A stretch of DNA of 64,000 bases from Mactromeris polynyma. Lineage: Eukaryota; Mollusca; Bivalvia; Venerida; Mactridae. A program made the position numbers and the translations under genes. The stretch covers positions 41,110,619 through 41,174,618 of the forward strand of contig JASFXZ010000001.1 of the NCBI GenBank assembly GCA_032209605.1, given 5' to 3'. Numbering within the stretch: the stretch's first letter is position 1; each line of letters begins with the position of its first letter. Below are positions 29,286 through 41,388 of this stretch, piece by piece. The notes beneath the pieces are model-generated. The model had not been told where the DNA came from, searched no databases, and saw only the letters and a program-made list of their open reading frames with translations.

Positions 29286-29499
29286 TACCAGCATGCATAC
29301 ACCAGCATGTGTAGTTGTGCGCCTGGGATTTCATGTATGATTACACCAAGTAAGTGCAAAGTTATGGCCCTTGACTTATCACCATAAACTGCAAAAAGTT
29401 GTTCACTTGGTAATTTTGATACTCATTCTCAAACTATGAGAAAATAATAGCATTTGCTTTTGTGACAAAGGCTGGTAGTGGGGGCATCTGTGTCCTATG

Positions 29500-29830
29500 G
29501 ACACATTTCTAATTTCTGACAAGTTTTATGCTGAATGACTGTCAGCATTTTGAAAATGAACATGATAAATCTACATTGACTTGTCCTGTGATCTTTTCCA
29601 TCCATTAATTCCCCCCTCCACCTCCCTTCACTGTCCACTTTGATTCTCCTAGTTATTCCTTGTGGTCTGCCGGGCCATTCCTTGTGCCTCTGTCCCTTAA
29701 TATGTGTACCATTTGATCCCCTTAAGTGCCTTACGTTTTGTGGATTGTGGTTTTTCCGGAGGTCTGTGTGGGGAGGCACTGTCTTGTGTATGTGGCGTTC
29801 CCTGTAGTTACATATTCTCTCTGTTTTATA
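29500..29830 (+). repeat. dispersed repeat R4, copy 1
   Basis: Aligns with about 51560-51785. Shared phrases include TTTTGT..ACTG/GATTGTGGTTT, GG.AGGCA.TGTCTT.TGTATGT and GTGTTCCCTGT with CTCTCT at the end. Confidence 0.65.
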
Positions 29831-29959
29831 ATTTGGTAACAGTAGTATTCATATATGTTTGTTTCTCATTTAAATCAAATTCAGGTTTCTAAAGTAAGAA
29901 GCACTTAATTTTGTTGAATGTGAAATGTTCTCACTGAAAATATTCAAATCAACAAATTC

Positions 29960-30560
29960 TGACGTTATTCTGGCTGAATGTGGCATAGCATTGTCCTGCT
30001 GAAACGACACGACATCACGGTGCTCTCGGACAAGGGCACAACGCACGGCTCCAAGTTTTCGTCAACGTATCGTTGAGCCGTCAGGCTGCCTCCAACCACT
30101 ATCAGGGCTGTTTTGGGGGGGGGGCCATGATATACCGGCCCACACCATTACACTGCCCCCTCCCCACCCACTGTGCATGCTGTCTGATGCAGCAATCTGG
30201 GTACAACTTACCTCAGCAATGCCACACCTTACTCCTTCCATCAAGCATATCTATACAAAACTTAGACTTGTCAGTAAAAATATCACATTTCCACTGATTT
30301 TGCGTCCATCGTATATGCTGACAACACCTCAACTCACGGTTGTGTCACCTCACTGGTGTCAATATGTTACCCCCATATGGATCATGGCCTGAAATTCCAG
30401 CATCTAACCGGCGTCGATGCACAGTGGATCAATTAGCGTGTTGCTGGTTATAACCCCTTGATTTCTGGGCAGTCCATGCAGATGTGTGAAGCGATCTCCG
30501 GGTGCATAAGGACAATATGGCGGTCTTGTTGATAAGACGTCACTCTTTGGCGTCATTGAC
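29960..30560 (-). pseudogene. second Tc1/mariner-like transposase relic
   Basis: Minus-strand pieces in order and mixed frames: QQDRHIVLMHRRSLHTSAWTAQ (HTH end, about 30530), DAGISGHDPYGGNILTP, CQHIRWTQNQWKCDIFTDKSKF with the first catalytic Asp (about 30300-30260), GWGGGSVMVWAGISW (about 30150), LTAQRYVDENLEP and QQDNAMPHSA with the second Asp (about 29990). It differs from the 9-kb relic and so is another family. Frameshifts and a G run at 30113-30122 break it, and the third acidic residue is not seen. Confidence 0.8.
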
Positions 30561-31230
30561 ATGTAAGATCAGCAACAGAGCCAGTTTCTTGGTGTAACAC
30601 AATGATATTGCAGGTAGCAATTTCAGCGCTAGTTTTCTATTGATGGTAATAAATTATCGTGATTAGATCTATTGATGTTAATTAATAATCTTGCAGATCT
30701 AATATACACAAAGCTAATTATTTTCTTAATTAATTTATAATGTGGGTGGAAGCAATTACAGCTAGATCCATTGATGTATGTAATCTTTATTATCTAATAC
30801 TTATCCAATACACATGTGTTATTGTTTGCAGAAACAAAGCTAAATATTTTCAGAATGCATTAATTACTTTGTTTACCAACTTTTGACACTTGTCAGAATG
30901 CATTAATGTCGTGTAACTAAACGCATGATAGTGCAGTGAAAACAATGCATACTGTAGTATCACTTAAATTAGCGCAGGACGAATTTTCGCGCTAGAAACG
31001 AAGCGTGAATTTAAGTCTGCGCGATTATTAAACTTTCCGAAACTTACATGGCTATCCGAATTTTTAACTGTCCAAAAATGTGTGTATATGCACTTAAGTT
31101 TTTTCTTTTCATAATGTGTGGCTGTTTTTTCTGATAATCTTTGTGGAATACTTAGAATCATGGAATATTTTGACACAGTTTGATTACTAGGAACATTAAT
31201 TCATAATTCGCAATTCTAGTCATTTATGAT
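30561..31230. other. gene-free AT-rich region
   Basis: No gene was seen. Short phrases around GATCTATTGATGT and AGAATGCATTAAT occur twice each, hinting at a decayed repeat. Confidence 0.45.
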
Positions 31231-31460
31231 TTGTGCCAGTTTTATGGTCATATTAGAATAATACTTAATTCAGAAAATTCACTTTTTCGGTCCTGTAAAA
31301 AATTGTTTGGTCAGGCAGCTTTTAATCATCTGTCTGACCAATGGACTGTGAGGCAGACAATTTTAACTTTCAGGAAGCCTGCCTGTAGAGTAACGTTGTG
31401 TGGTTGTATCTCTGGTAGATTTTCTACGGTTTCTTGTGTTTGGCACTGGGTGTCTGTAAT

Positions 31461-32204
31461 GGGGCCGTCACACCATAACATTCTGGTCAGCGTTCTATGA
31501 ACGTTCTAAGAATGTTTAATCGTTCAAGTTTCGAGCGTTCTATGGTGAGGTGGACTCACCTGGCGTGTGACTAACGTGTGACTAGCGTGTGACTAACGCA
31601 TAAGGAGCGTCTACCAGCGACCAAGTAAGACACCCCTGAAAACTATAAGTGTGTGCTGACGTGTCAGTGGCGCGCGACGAACGATAAGTCAACGTTAGAC
31701 GAGCATGTTGAGCGTGTGACTAATGACAGACTAGCGTGTTGCTGGCGTGTGGGTTCGTTTGACGTTATTCACACGCTGCGTGCGCTACGGGTCCGTTCAG
31801 TGGGCGTTGACAGGTCGCCAGTGAGTCGTTCGCTGCAAAGCAAAGATTGTGAACGATTAATAACAACCAAGTAACGCTAGGGTAACGACTGACTAACAAT
31901 AGCCGAACGCGTGCAACGTTCGGTGAACGTTAGTACAACGTTACATGAACGTTCTCCAGCGTTCTCCAGCGTTTAAAGTTAAACGTTGAAGAACGCTGAT
32001 CTCCATGAGAACTTTTATGCATGTTCAAAACTTTATTTTCGGACCAGCGTTCTCCGCCGATCACCGACGATCACCGACGATTACCAGCGTTCACCAGTGT
32101 TCACACAACGCTCTTCTGGCGCTATACCAGCGACCACGGACGATTACCAACGTTTCCTCAAACGTCATAGAACGCTGACCAGAACGTTATGGTGTGACGG
32201 CCCC
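31461..32204. mobile_element. 744-bp element with 44-bp inverted ends, rich in AACGTT/GCGTT words
   Basis: Ends GGGGCCGTCACACCATAAC.. at 31461 and the inverted copy ending at 32204, about 41 of 44 matching. The interior is unusually dense in AACG, ACGTT, GCGTT and TCACCAGCG-type words and in short GTGTGACTA(A/G)CG repeats. No coding region. The target duplication is unclear (flanks AAT and ATT). Confidence 0.85.
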
Positions 32205-35054
32205 ATTAGTAGGGATGCATCATTGTTGGGGGTATTATCCATCGTCTGTTTGGGGTGAGGTGTCTTGGATAGCGTTGGTTCTTGTTCCATGTCTTGACCT
32301 GGTCCCAATGAAAATTTTCAGTGGGTTGTGGTCTATCTGTTGTTGTAATATTATTAACCAAGTGGAGATCTGTTTTCAGCTGGTTTGTAAGTACAGCTGC
32401 TCCTTTCCATGTCAGTTCTGTCAGCTGCTTTGTCATTGTACATAAAGTGCTTTGTGTTATCAATGAACATCAAGTCACTCTCTGTACAGTATGATTTTAG
32501 TAAAATTTTTTAGAGTTGTGATGTTGGTTGGGCCTAAATTAAAATTAAGTTTGTTTGTCCTTTTAATACCGACCGACCCGAGATTATTTTTTTGGGGTTA
32601 AAAACCCGAGACCGACCTGAGTGTTTATATAACACAGTTTATATGCCTATGATCAAGTCTGGATGATCTTGGTTAATTATTGATAGTCTAGACGACTATA
32701 CACCATTATGTCACACTACGATCATCATGTACGTGCAGTTTGTTCTTCTTAGTTATCAAAAGGCAAAACAATGACTATTTTTGTTTCATTATGTTTGCCT
32801 TATGATAACTTCCTCTTGCTAGAAAGACTGTGGAACCCAAACTTAGAAAAAGTATGACACAAAAATGGTCTTAGTTGCCCTTATAATATTTTCATCAACA
32901 ATTATTGAAACCTCTTGCTCATTAACTCACTAAAACAGACGGGCTATATAAAGTATATAAAATAAGTCCACATAAAGGTTTCAATTTTGCTTTCATTTTA
33001 CCAACATTAATTTTTTCTGAATTGATCCGGGCTTATGTTAACCATGTGTTTGACAACCACATGTCATTTAACCTTTTTTAATATTTACAATTATTTTACT
33101 GTATCCGCCCACCCAATGTACCACATGCTGAAATTACCACGCACGAACAATACATTTCGACTAAAACATTTTAAAATTTCCACAATAAAATAAAATATTT
33201 TTCCTACCTACGGTACCTACCCACCTCTAAAATCTAGGGTCGGTAAAGGGCAAACAAAGACTTTTTTAATTTTGGCCTTGTTGATAGTCTGTCATATTTT
33301 TTTGGCAGAACTGAATCTGTGGTTATGCTGTTTTATTGTTTCAACTGCTGCCTGGAAATGCTTTAGAATATCCTTTGGTTCGTCAGCACTAGAAATGTTA
33401 TTGATACCAGCATCTATGACAATGGTGTCAAATTTATTTAAGTTTTGCTTTTTTTGTAGGGAAATCAAGCTATCATTGATGTTGCTCAGTTTTCCACCAG
33501 GATGGTATTTGATGGTGACATCCATTGTATCTTCTTGTTCCATGCATCTTAGATGTTTTTAATACACATGTTACAGAATCCCCCATGATTAAAATCTTGG
33601 GTTTTCCTTCATGTGTCTGTTTTGGCAGCGGCTGAGTTTGCTCACCTGGAGATGATGTGTTGAGAGTGGTCGGTTGTTTATCTGCCTTTGTTGAGGTTTT
33701 CCTTTGGATAGATTGCCGACAATTGCTTATAGTTTGTTAGGTTGATTTTCTTTTTGTTCTCTTGTTATGTGGATAATGTTTTTTAGTAGTTCAGTTTCCT
33801 CTCTACACGATTTGAGTTCAGTTCTTAGCATTTGAATGTCTGTAACATTTTCTGATTTCCATCTTAATAGCACTCATTTCTTCATTAAATGTAGATACAT
33901 TTGACTCAACTCTCTCTATTTCCTTTTCTATTTCTGTTGATGATCTTTCTTTTTGAAGTCTGCCTTGTTCTCAGTCTTCAAAGCTTGATTTGTCTGTTTT
34001 AGTTTCTGATGATCTTCTTCAGAGACTAGCAATTTAGATGTTGTGTCTGCCAAGTTATTCTTACTGATTTTCAGTGATTCTTTGAGTTTGGATATTTCTT
34101 CATCGGTTTCTTGTGATTTATTGTTCTTTTGCTTCTTCCTTTGATCATTTTCACTGAGTGTTTTAATCTGCTTTTCCTGTTCAATATTTTTGTTCATGAG
34201 GTCTTTGTTCTTGCTTGTAATGTCTGAGTTTGTTTGTGTAACAATTTCTAATTGCTTCCTTAAGTTATCAAGCTCACTTGAGTAAACTAGCTTCTTCTAC
34301 AGCTGTAGTTACATGGCTTTCATTGTCATAGAATGTTCCATCAACAAGAGGTAATAAGTTTCTCCACTATCATGAAACTCTGTGGACCAACTGATCATTT
34401 CTGACTTTTCATAGACTCTTGAGGATGGTATCTGTTCATTGCTAGAAACCAAAACCTTCAGTGTAGTTTCTTCATCTGATTTAATAGAAGGTCCTGTGAG
34501 CTTTTTGGTTAGACCTCCATAATTAGATCAATTTATGGGTGTATATGTAGTAAATGGTGTAGGTTTTTTGGGGAATTTCTTTTTCAGGGAACGAAGGAGT
34601 CCTTTTGACTTTTCTTTTGGTTGAGGTGTAAAGTAGAAACCACCTTTCACTTTTGTCTGTGCTGAAGATGTCTTTGGCGATGGAGCAGTTAAGAGTTCAG
34701 AAAATTTTCTAAAAACAGAGTTATGCCACACTCTGTGACCATGTCCTTGCACCATCAGTTTTAAATTGTTTGCATACAGGGTTATTTTCACACTTTGACC
34801 ACCATATGTAACACCACTGGCAATCAAACTTGTGTTGTTTCTATTCTGTAAAAATGTATATGTTTGCTTAAGCATGTCAGACATATGATCATAAGTTTGT
34901 CTGGAATAAAAAACAACAACACAGCAGTCTGCTGCCACTGGAAAATAACACTATAAAGCTTTCCATTGTTGTTATCAATAAAGTCAGTATTTAAGTCCTC
35001 CGTTGAAAAGCCATCTGTTGATGTAATTGAATCCATAGAAATATTTGTAGCCAT
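32205..35054 (-). pseudogene. SGNH-hydrolase ORF1, copy 2, interrupted by insertions
   Basis: The same domain order as the 0-1.5 kb copy but clearly diverged. ATG 35054 MATNISMDSITS.., frameshift near 34935, N-terminal domain with VKITLYANNLKLMVQG (about 34770), Lys-rich tail, long coiled coil (34197-33780), then block I with intact GDS (ILIMGDSV, about 33590) and block III as AGINN (about 33420). The hydrolase is then cut at 33277 by a 747-bp element and resumes at 32530 with SDLMFIDNTKHF and LTWKGAAVLTNQLK. It ends near the 744-bp element at 32204; sequence beyond (31460-31231) may be more of its tail. Several frameshifts. The shared N-terminal domain ties both copies to one family. Confidence 0.7.
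32531..33277. mobile_element. 747-bp element inserted in the SGNH ORF, TTG duplication
   Basis: Imperfect inverted ends of about 40 bp (GGCCTAAATTAAAATTAAG at 32531; GGCCAAAATTAAAAAAGTC on the other strand from 33277), each leading into TTTGTTTG.CC and a CCGACC-rich stretch. TTG flanks both sides (32528-32530, 33278-33280). Coding sequence of the SGNH gene resumes on the far side, which proves insertion. No ORF inside. Confidence 0.8.
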
Positions 35055-35551
35055 TGTTATATAACCAAGGCAACAGGTAATATTTCAAACCTGAAGAAAT
35101 GAGGGAATTTGCATAATGTGTAACAATGGAGACTTAGAGAGGACGTTTCATTTTATTCTTTTTTGTTGCAAATATCAAATTTTACGTAGGCGATACTTAA
35201 ATGAATATTACTGGCGAAAACCTACTAAGGACCTAGTATGTATAAATTGGTTCAATTATTTAGTTCAAATATTCTTGTAGTTTTAAAAAGATTGACAATG
35301 TACCTGCAAAGTGCTGTTAAAGTATGCACTAATTTATTATGTTCTTGATTTGATGTAATCACTATAATGCTGTTTTTATATTTATTCATATTTTATCGCT
35401 GTCGTTTGTCATGTGTATTGTAATATTTTGTTTGACTATGTTGTATGTATAAATGTACATGTACTTACTGTCATAGAGTATGTTAATATTATTATATTGT
35501 ATACATACATTGGATGAGTATTATACTGAAATCCAGATATTTATCATTCTG
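35055..35551. other. gene-free spacer
   Basis: AT-rich; nothing recognised. Confidence 0.5.
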
Positions 35552-35765
35552 GGGCGATATTCATAAAGCATCTTAAATTTTTTCGTAAGAAATTTTGTAA
35601 ACTTTAAGAAATTTCTTAGCTAAGAGTAAGAGTAAAATATTAATTAGTCGTAAGTCTTATTCATAAAGCCTCTTAGAAATATCTTGCTAGGAATTTATCA
35701 TAAGTTAAGAAAATGTCTTACGTTACAATTTTCTCATAAGAAATTTCTTAACGTCGTTGCTATGT
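35552..35765. repeat. inverted-repeat-element remnant with two ATTCATAAAGC heads
   Basis: GGGGCGATATTCATAAAGCATCTTAA at 35553 and a second ATTCATAAAGCCTCTTAG at about 35661 precede AAGAAATTTCTTA-type palindromes. It resembles the subterminal style of the 2.9-kb element, but a matching right end was not found. Confidence 0.5.
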
Positions 35766-37129
35766 AAAAGTGGAATTTCCCAACCTTAAAATAGTAATGG
35801 AAGTAAACACATCAGTGCAGAAAATGACAATCTCTATCCAGAGTTGTCGTTCCTGCATGTTTTAATTATATACATTATAGAACAAGATACTTACAATTTG
35901 CATAGATGTACCAAACATAACATGGTCTTGAAGCAGCATTTCACATGTTACTTAAACTTTTGTTATATTAATATGATATCATTGATATGTTATCAATAAC
36001 AAAATTCATAGTGATACTACAATACTTGCGATTACGTGACATTAAATGAGATTTCCCGAGTCTGTGTCTTAATTACACAAATACATTTAGACAAGTACAT
36101 GATGATCCATTTTAGAATGCACTAAAAATATCAATTACTTGGTTTTGTGTTGGTGTGAATTGTATCGGCTTTTTGTACTTTATAAATGTGTTTTCTGCTG
36201 TAATAGACCCTTCTTAATATTCCCTCATGAATATAATTAATCAGATTCTCAGAACGAGGCATTAAGCTGGCAAGCACAAGCTTCATATTTAGATACAGCA
36301 ATGGCTACGTAACACAATTAAATGTTCTGTTACTAGGGTGTACTAGGGAAAGTCCTTCAAATATAACTTTATTACAATTACCCAAGCACTGTTTACAGGA
36401 CACATGTTGCCTTAATAATTAATCAGACAGACAAAATTGAAATAATGTTCTACTTTAATTATTATTCAATTAATACTTATTAACTGTGCATAACTATACA
36501 GCAATTAAATAAATGTTAATGTATCAAACAGGCTATTTTAGACTAATGTGTACAGTTTCAATTACAGAGAATAATATTTCCAGCATCTGTAGCTGAGTCA
36601 GTGTTCATGCAAAATGATTTGCAATATAATAGTTACACCATTTCACAGTTACATGAAATGATATTAGAATTAAATCATTTTCATGAAAGAATATGAAAAC
36701 ATTGAACCAAATAGAATATGTAAAACAGAAATGTTTAGCACTCTCTTGTAAATGAAGATTTGGGATAAGATTCTGCAGCATAAATATAAAGCAGTAGGGA
36801 GTGCATGATTCATTTCTTGTATCTTAATAAATGTGTTTTCTGTACTTTTTTAAACACCCAAAGTAATATTTATGTTGGAAAGTTGTCGGGCTAGTCATGA
36901 ATATTTATTTAATGTATACTAAAATGTTACCGAATGGGCATTCAATACATATGTATACAGCTAATATGTGACTGAAGTGACTCACAAAGTTGTGATTGTA
37001 ATATCTCGCTATTTGCAAGCAATGTTCCATATCACAAACTCGGCTAATGTTTAACAAATTTATTTCCAGATGATAATAAACAACTAAATATGATTTTTCC
37101 ATGAAGTTTATAAAGATGACACAAAGATA
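35766..37129. other. gene-free AT-rich region
   Basis: No gene, RNA or resolved repeat seen. Confidence 0.5.
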
Positions 37130-37133
37130 TTAA

Positions 37134-38105
37134 GGTAGCACACCCCTAATGGAAGGTATTTCAAACCTAAACTAGATTATTATTTCCAACATCTGCATCA
37201 TTTAACAAATTACATGGCAAAATTTCAAGAAGATTTACCGTGTAATAAAAAAGTTATTCAACATTTTTCATCTGACGCCGGATCCGCACATTTTGGTTCA
37301 AATTATCTGACCCCTATAGGGTTGATAAAAGTCCCATAACTCATTTATTTTTTGGAATATTGGCACAATTTTTGTGTTTAAATATCATGCATATATTGTA
37401 GAATTAGGGATAAGACCATAAAATGCAATAAAACTGGTAAACAAATTACCATGGTGATCTTTACTTGGACAATGTCCGTGAAACGAAAGCAGCTGGAGCC
37501 GATAAAATAAAACTTTCATGGAACTGACAGCAATGTAGAAAAAATTATAAGACAATTCAATCAAAATGTTCACTTTTATTTTTTTATTTGATCCATTGCA
37601 AGTGAAAATAAAGATTAATTAAACAGTTTCACCGTCTAGATTTAAAACAAATCAACCCCAAATACAGAAATGGAGGATTTATTTACAACAATCCGCAAAT
37701 ATATTGACCTCTTGGAAGCAAAATGTGTCATCTTCATTACTTTAAAAACAATAAAAACTTCAACACCTTGGGTATCTGTGTATTCTATAGTCATACTGAA
37801 ATGACAATAAAGCTTTAACAATGTACTTTAAAAGAAATGAAAATAAATTTAGGTCATTTATAATAGTCAAAATAACAACACAATTTCAAACAATTTCAAT
37901 CGGAAAGTCATTTTCTATTTAAAATTATACATTGTTTATCTTGAATTATTACCATTCAAATGGTTAGTTTTACGTATCAAACACAAATTTAATTATCCTT
38001 TTCAAACTATTCGAAAAAAAATGTTAATATCCGGAAATTACCGGAGAGTAACCACATCGGCCGACATTCGAAGTTTTCGCGGGAAATGGTTAGGGATGCG
38101 CTACC
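37134..38105. mobile_element. 972-bp TTAA-flanked inverted-repeat element
   Basis: Ends GGTAGCACACCCCTAATGG and, inverted, GGTAGCGCATCCCTAACCA. TTAA on both sides (37130-37133, 38106-38109). No transposase. A piggyBac/Kolobok-type duplication, a different family from the 680-bp TTAA element at 14.6 kb. Confidence 0.75.
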
Positions 38106-38109
38106 TTAA

Positions 38110-38687
38110 AGGTGACACAAAGTCATGAATAGAATCCACGAAGTAACAGAAGTAATTCTGACACAAAGTAATTGTCACAGAGATACAGTGTATGTACATT
38201 AAGTGTTCTAAAGTTATGAGTTGTCTATATTCATTATATTTGTTCAGGAGTTAAGTCCCCTTATAACAGTAGCCCTAACTCATGACAGACTGAGTAAATA
38301 TTTCAACAAAATCAGTTACGAAACAAAACATTCCGACAACATGTAGGTCAACATAGTTGGCCCAATGTTTGATGCGACGCCCATCCAAAATGTTCTACTC
38401 CCAGAGATCAAAGGTGCCGCGTCAAATTCAAATTTTCGAGGTCGACCGTCGTGGATGGTGATTTTGCCAATGATGCACATTTTGATATTATTTAATTGGC
38501 GTAAAATGGTTTATGAGACGGAATATAGATATTACCGGGCGTGGTGCAAAAACTTCAGATCATCGAATGTTTTCACATGTGATTGCATGGTCCAATCACG
38601 GTCCGTGCCACGGAGTTCAATCAACATTTTTTACGCGATGGATTATTCTTTTGTTCTGGTGAATAACAGATAAATATCGATAGGGAT
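38110..38687. other. gene-free spacer with an unrecognised 102-codon ORF
   Basis: The open frame at 38365-38673 (+) has no recognisable motif and ends at the edge of repeat R3; probably repeat sequence. Confidence 0.4.
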
Positions 38688-39030
38688 GAAAATATAATGA
38701 GATATAATGATTAAATTAATTGTCACTCGAAATCTGCAATTTTCACATGTATTTTGCGAGTGTCACAGGAGGTATTTAAATAATGTACAAATATTCCAAA
38801 CACCGCCAAAATATCGCGGTTCCAAAAGAGAAATTACCATATTTTATCTTTGTTTTAAATAATTTATAAGTAAAGTTTTGAAATAGTGTAAAATAATACT
38901 GCATAAATAAGTTTTCTATTTTTTCATCTACATATTTATTAGAACAAATCTGAAATTTATGAAAACGTAGTATGCACAACCCTAAATTGGGTGGGTGGGT
39001 GGTGTAAGTTTGTATTCCTTCTCTATGGTT
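38688..39030 (-). repeat. dispersed repeat R3, copy 2 (inverted)
   Basis: Reverse-complement counterpart of 28963-29285 over its whole length. Just beyond its right edge, GGGCCTGTTTTATCAATATTCG looks like another element end. Confidence 0.8.
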
Positions 39031-41388
39031 AATGGGCCTGTTTTATCAATATTCGTACAAAAGAGCGTTTGAAAGATACAAAATGTTTGTAAGAATTGTC
39101 TTACGAAAATACTTACGACCGTTTTATCAACGCGGTCGTATGTATGACAGTGATCTTATACGAATACGAATGTTCGTGCGCACAGTAAATCAGTACAGGC
39201 TCTTCACGGGGAGGTAAAAAAAGACGTATCTCGCAGGTGTCAGGACACTACTGACCAGGGGCATAACGGACCAGACACTTCGGACCATATTTAGGGACAT
39301 AACGGGCCAAGCATTTTTTAACAAAAGACCTTCAATATTTTTTACCTTTAACGAATGCAGAAACTGATTGTTATATAATCATTATTCGTGATTTTATGGT
39401 AAATTCGAGGTTAGATCGATACATATATTTGAATATCAACCAACATTTAACACAGCATGTATTTTGCATGGCACTCTGGAAAACTTCCTTGAATAAAAGG
39501 AGCCCAAAACTATGAATTAAAGACATTTTAGGCATTTTAGCACAAAACTGAATGAGCCCATTCAAATATTGTTGTGTTAAGATGAGCCAGATACATTTTT
39601 AACACAGTGTATATGTTTGCATATCACGCGCACAAATATGTTGATCTCTTGATTTATAACGTATACATTTGACAAAAAAAATAATTTTCAGGATTGCATT
39701 ATTTACTTATGACTCATCAAAGTCTTAAGAAAGAATGCATACGCAGGCATTATATTGAGTTATGTTAATGCAAACATATTCTAGCCAGCTTATTCAAAAT
39801 ACTGAAAAGAATCCGGCCTTGTCTGAGTTTTAGTTTGAAAAGAAATTCTTTATACAACAGATAATATGAATTCAAAGCTTATAACATGTAAAACTGCAAT
39901 TATAGCCACAAGTAGATTGAAACGTTTGCATTGAAATAAACTTTATTTAATGTGTAATGTAAGTCGACTTGAGTTAAACCCTATCTCACTTTATAAGTTA
40001 AATCATGATTTATATATTGACAACAATTTGTTAAAATGAACTAAATAGAACATTCTTCTATATTGAAGATGAAATTTTCATGTTGTGACATAAAACTGTA
40101 AAACAGATTATTGAATATATGGAAAAATATTCACATTTTTTAAATCAGAAAGAAGCCTGTTCCAGACTGCTGTTATTTTCCCAAAACCTTCACTAAATTA
40201 CCACGATTTTTTGAAGTTTTAATAATACTAACCGATATTTAGATATGCAATATTTTTCTTCATCAACGTTTTCATTGTGCCATTTTTTTCAAATAATCTC
40301 TACCACCTTACACTTAAAGTTTAATTATTGTCATTTGTTAAAAAAACTTTAAAGCGGCAAGGCATATTCATGTAAAAAAACAGGCAAACTAACTTCTCAG
40401 TACTGAGAGTTTCATAGATTTTACTCATTAAAATTAAGAGGAGTGCATCGAAAATGTTGCTGTTCCTTTATATTTTGTTGCTTTTTTTAAAATTAAGACA
40501 TGTTCCTAAGAGATCCAAAACTGCATTGCTGTACAATATAAGATTAAAAGTCATCACAATGTACGTTTCTATGTGAAATAATCGTCTCGGACCATTTTCA
40601 AACCAAGTGACGGCATAATATTTGAACTGAGCTGAATTGTCGTCCCTGCTTTCTGTCTAGGTCTGAAGAAGAACTGCAAGCTTTTGTCAATTAAATACAT
40701 CAGGACTTATAGTCGACTCATTCTAATAATTTTTGTTTTGTTCTTGACAGGAAATAAGTATTTTAAAGTGTAACATTTGGAGCATTTTTGTTATTCTTTT
40801 ATGACATATCGTGATATACAATGCATATCATATTGTCTTAATTAGGATAAATTTTAGGCAACATTTATTAAACAAGATATTGACTATTTCTCAAAACAAC
40901 ATTATTTAAGTATTCTCCATAAAGAAATTGATAATACTTTTAAAAAAATTAACCGAAAACTTATCAATAATCAATGCTGAATTTCCATTTGAAGCCCTTG
41001 CCTATTTTAGGAATTTTTCAGGTTAAATGGATTGGGAAAAAACATTCTTTTTTTTATTTGGAACAGGTCCCTTAACCAGACTCATCTTAACATCTTGTAA
41101 GGAAAAAAGCCTTGGCTATAAATATTCGTAGGATCAATGATGAAGTGAAACTCAACTACATCACCAACAACTTATAATACAATGGACTCTCACTATAATC
41201 TGTATTGTTCTACTACTGTTGGTTTGAACTGCCCAGCCTCAAATAGCTACTTTGCTGAAATGAACGCAGTGACAGTGTCTTTCACAGTTGTAGAAAGAAT
41301 CTTGATCCTTTTGAAACACGGCCTCGAGACAGTGAGGCATATTTTGTGTATTTATGTTTTTCATGTTGTACGTTTTTGTCTTTTTCAG
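39031..41388. other. gene-free region upstream of the first recognised exon of the AT-hook gene
   Basis: No exon could be supported here. Upstream exons of the following gene may lie in this stretch or outside what I can recognise; the first exon seen starts in the middle of a codon. Confidence 0.45.

Noticed and set aside
38365..38673. 102-codon plus ORF as a gene
   Set aside because: No motif or splice context; abuts repeat R3.
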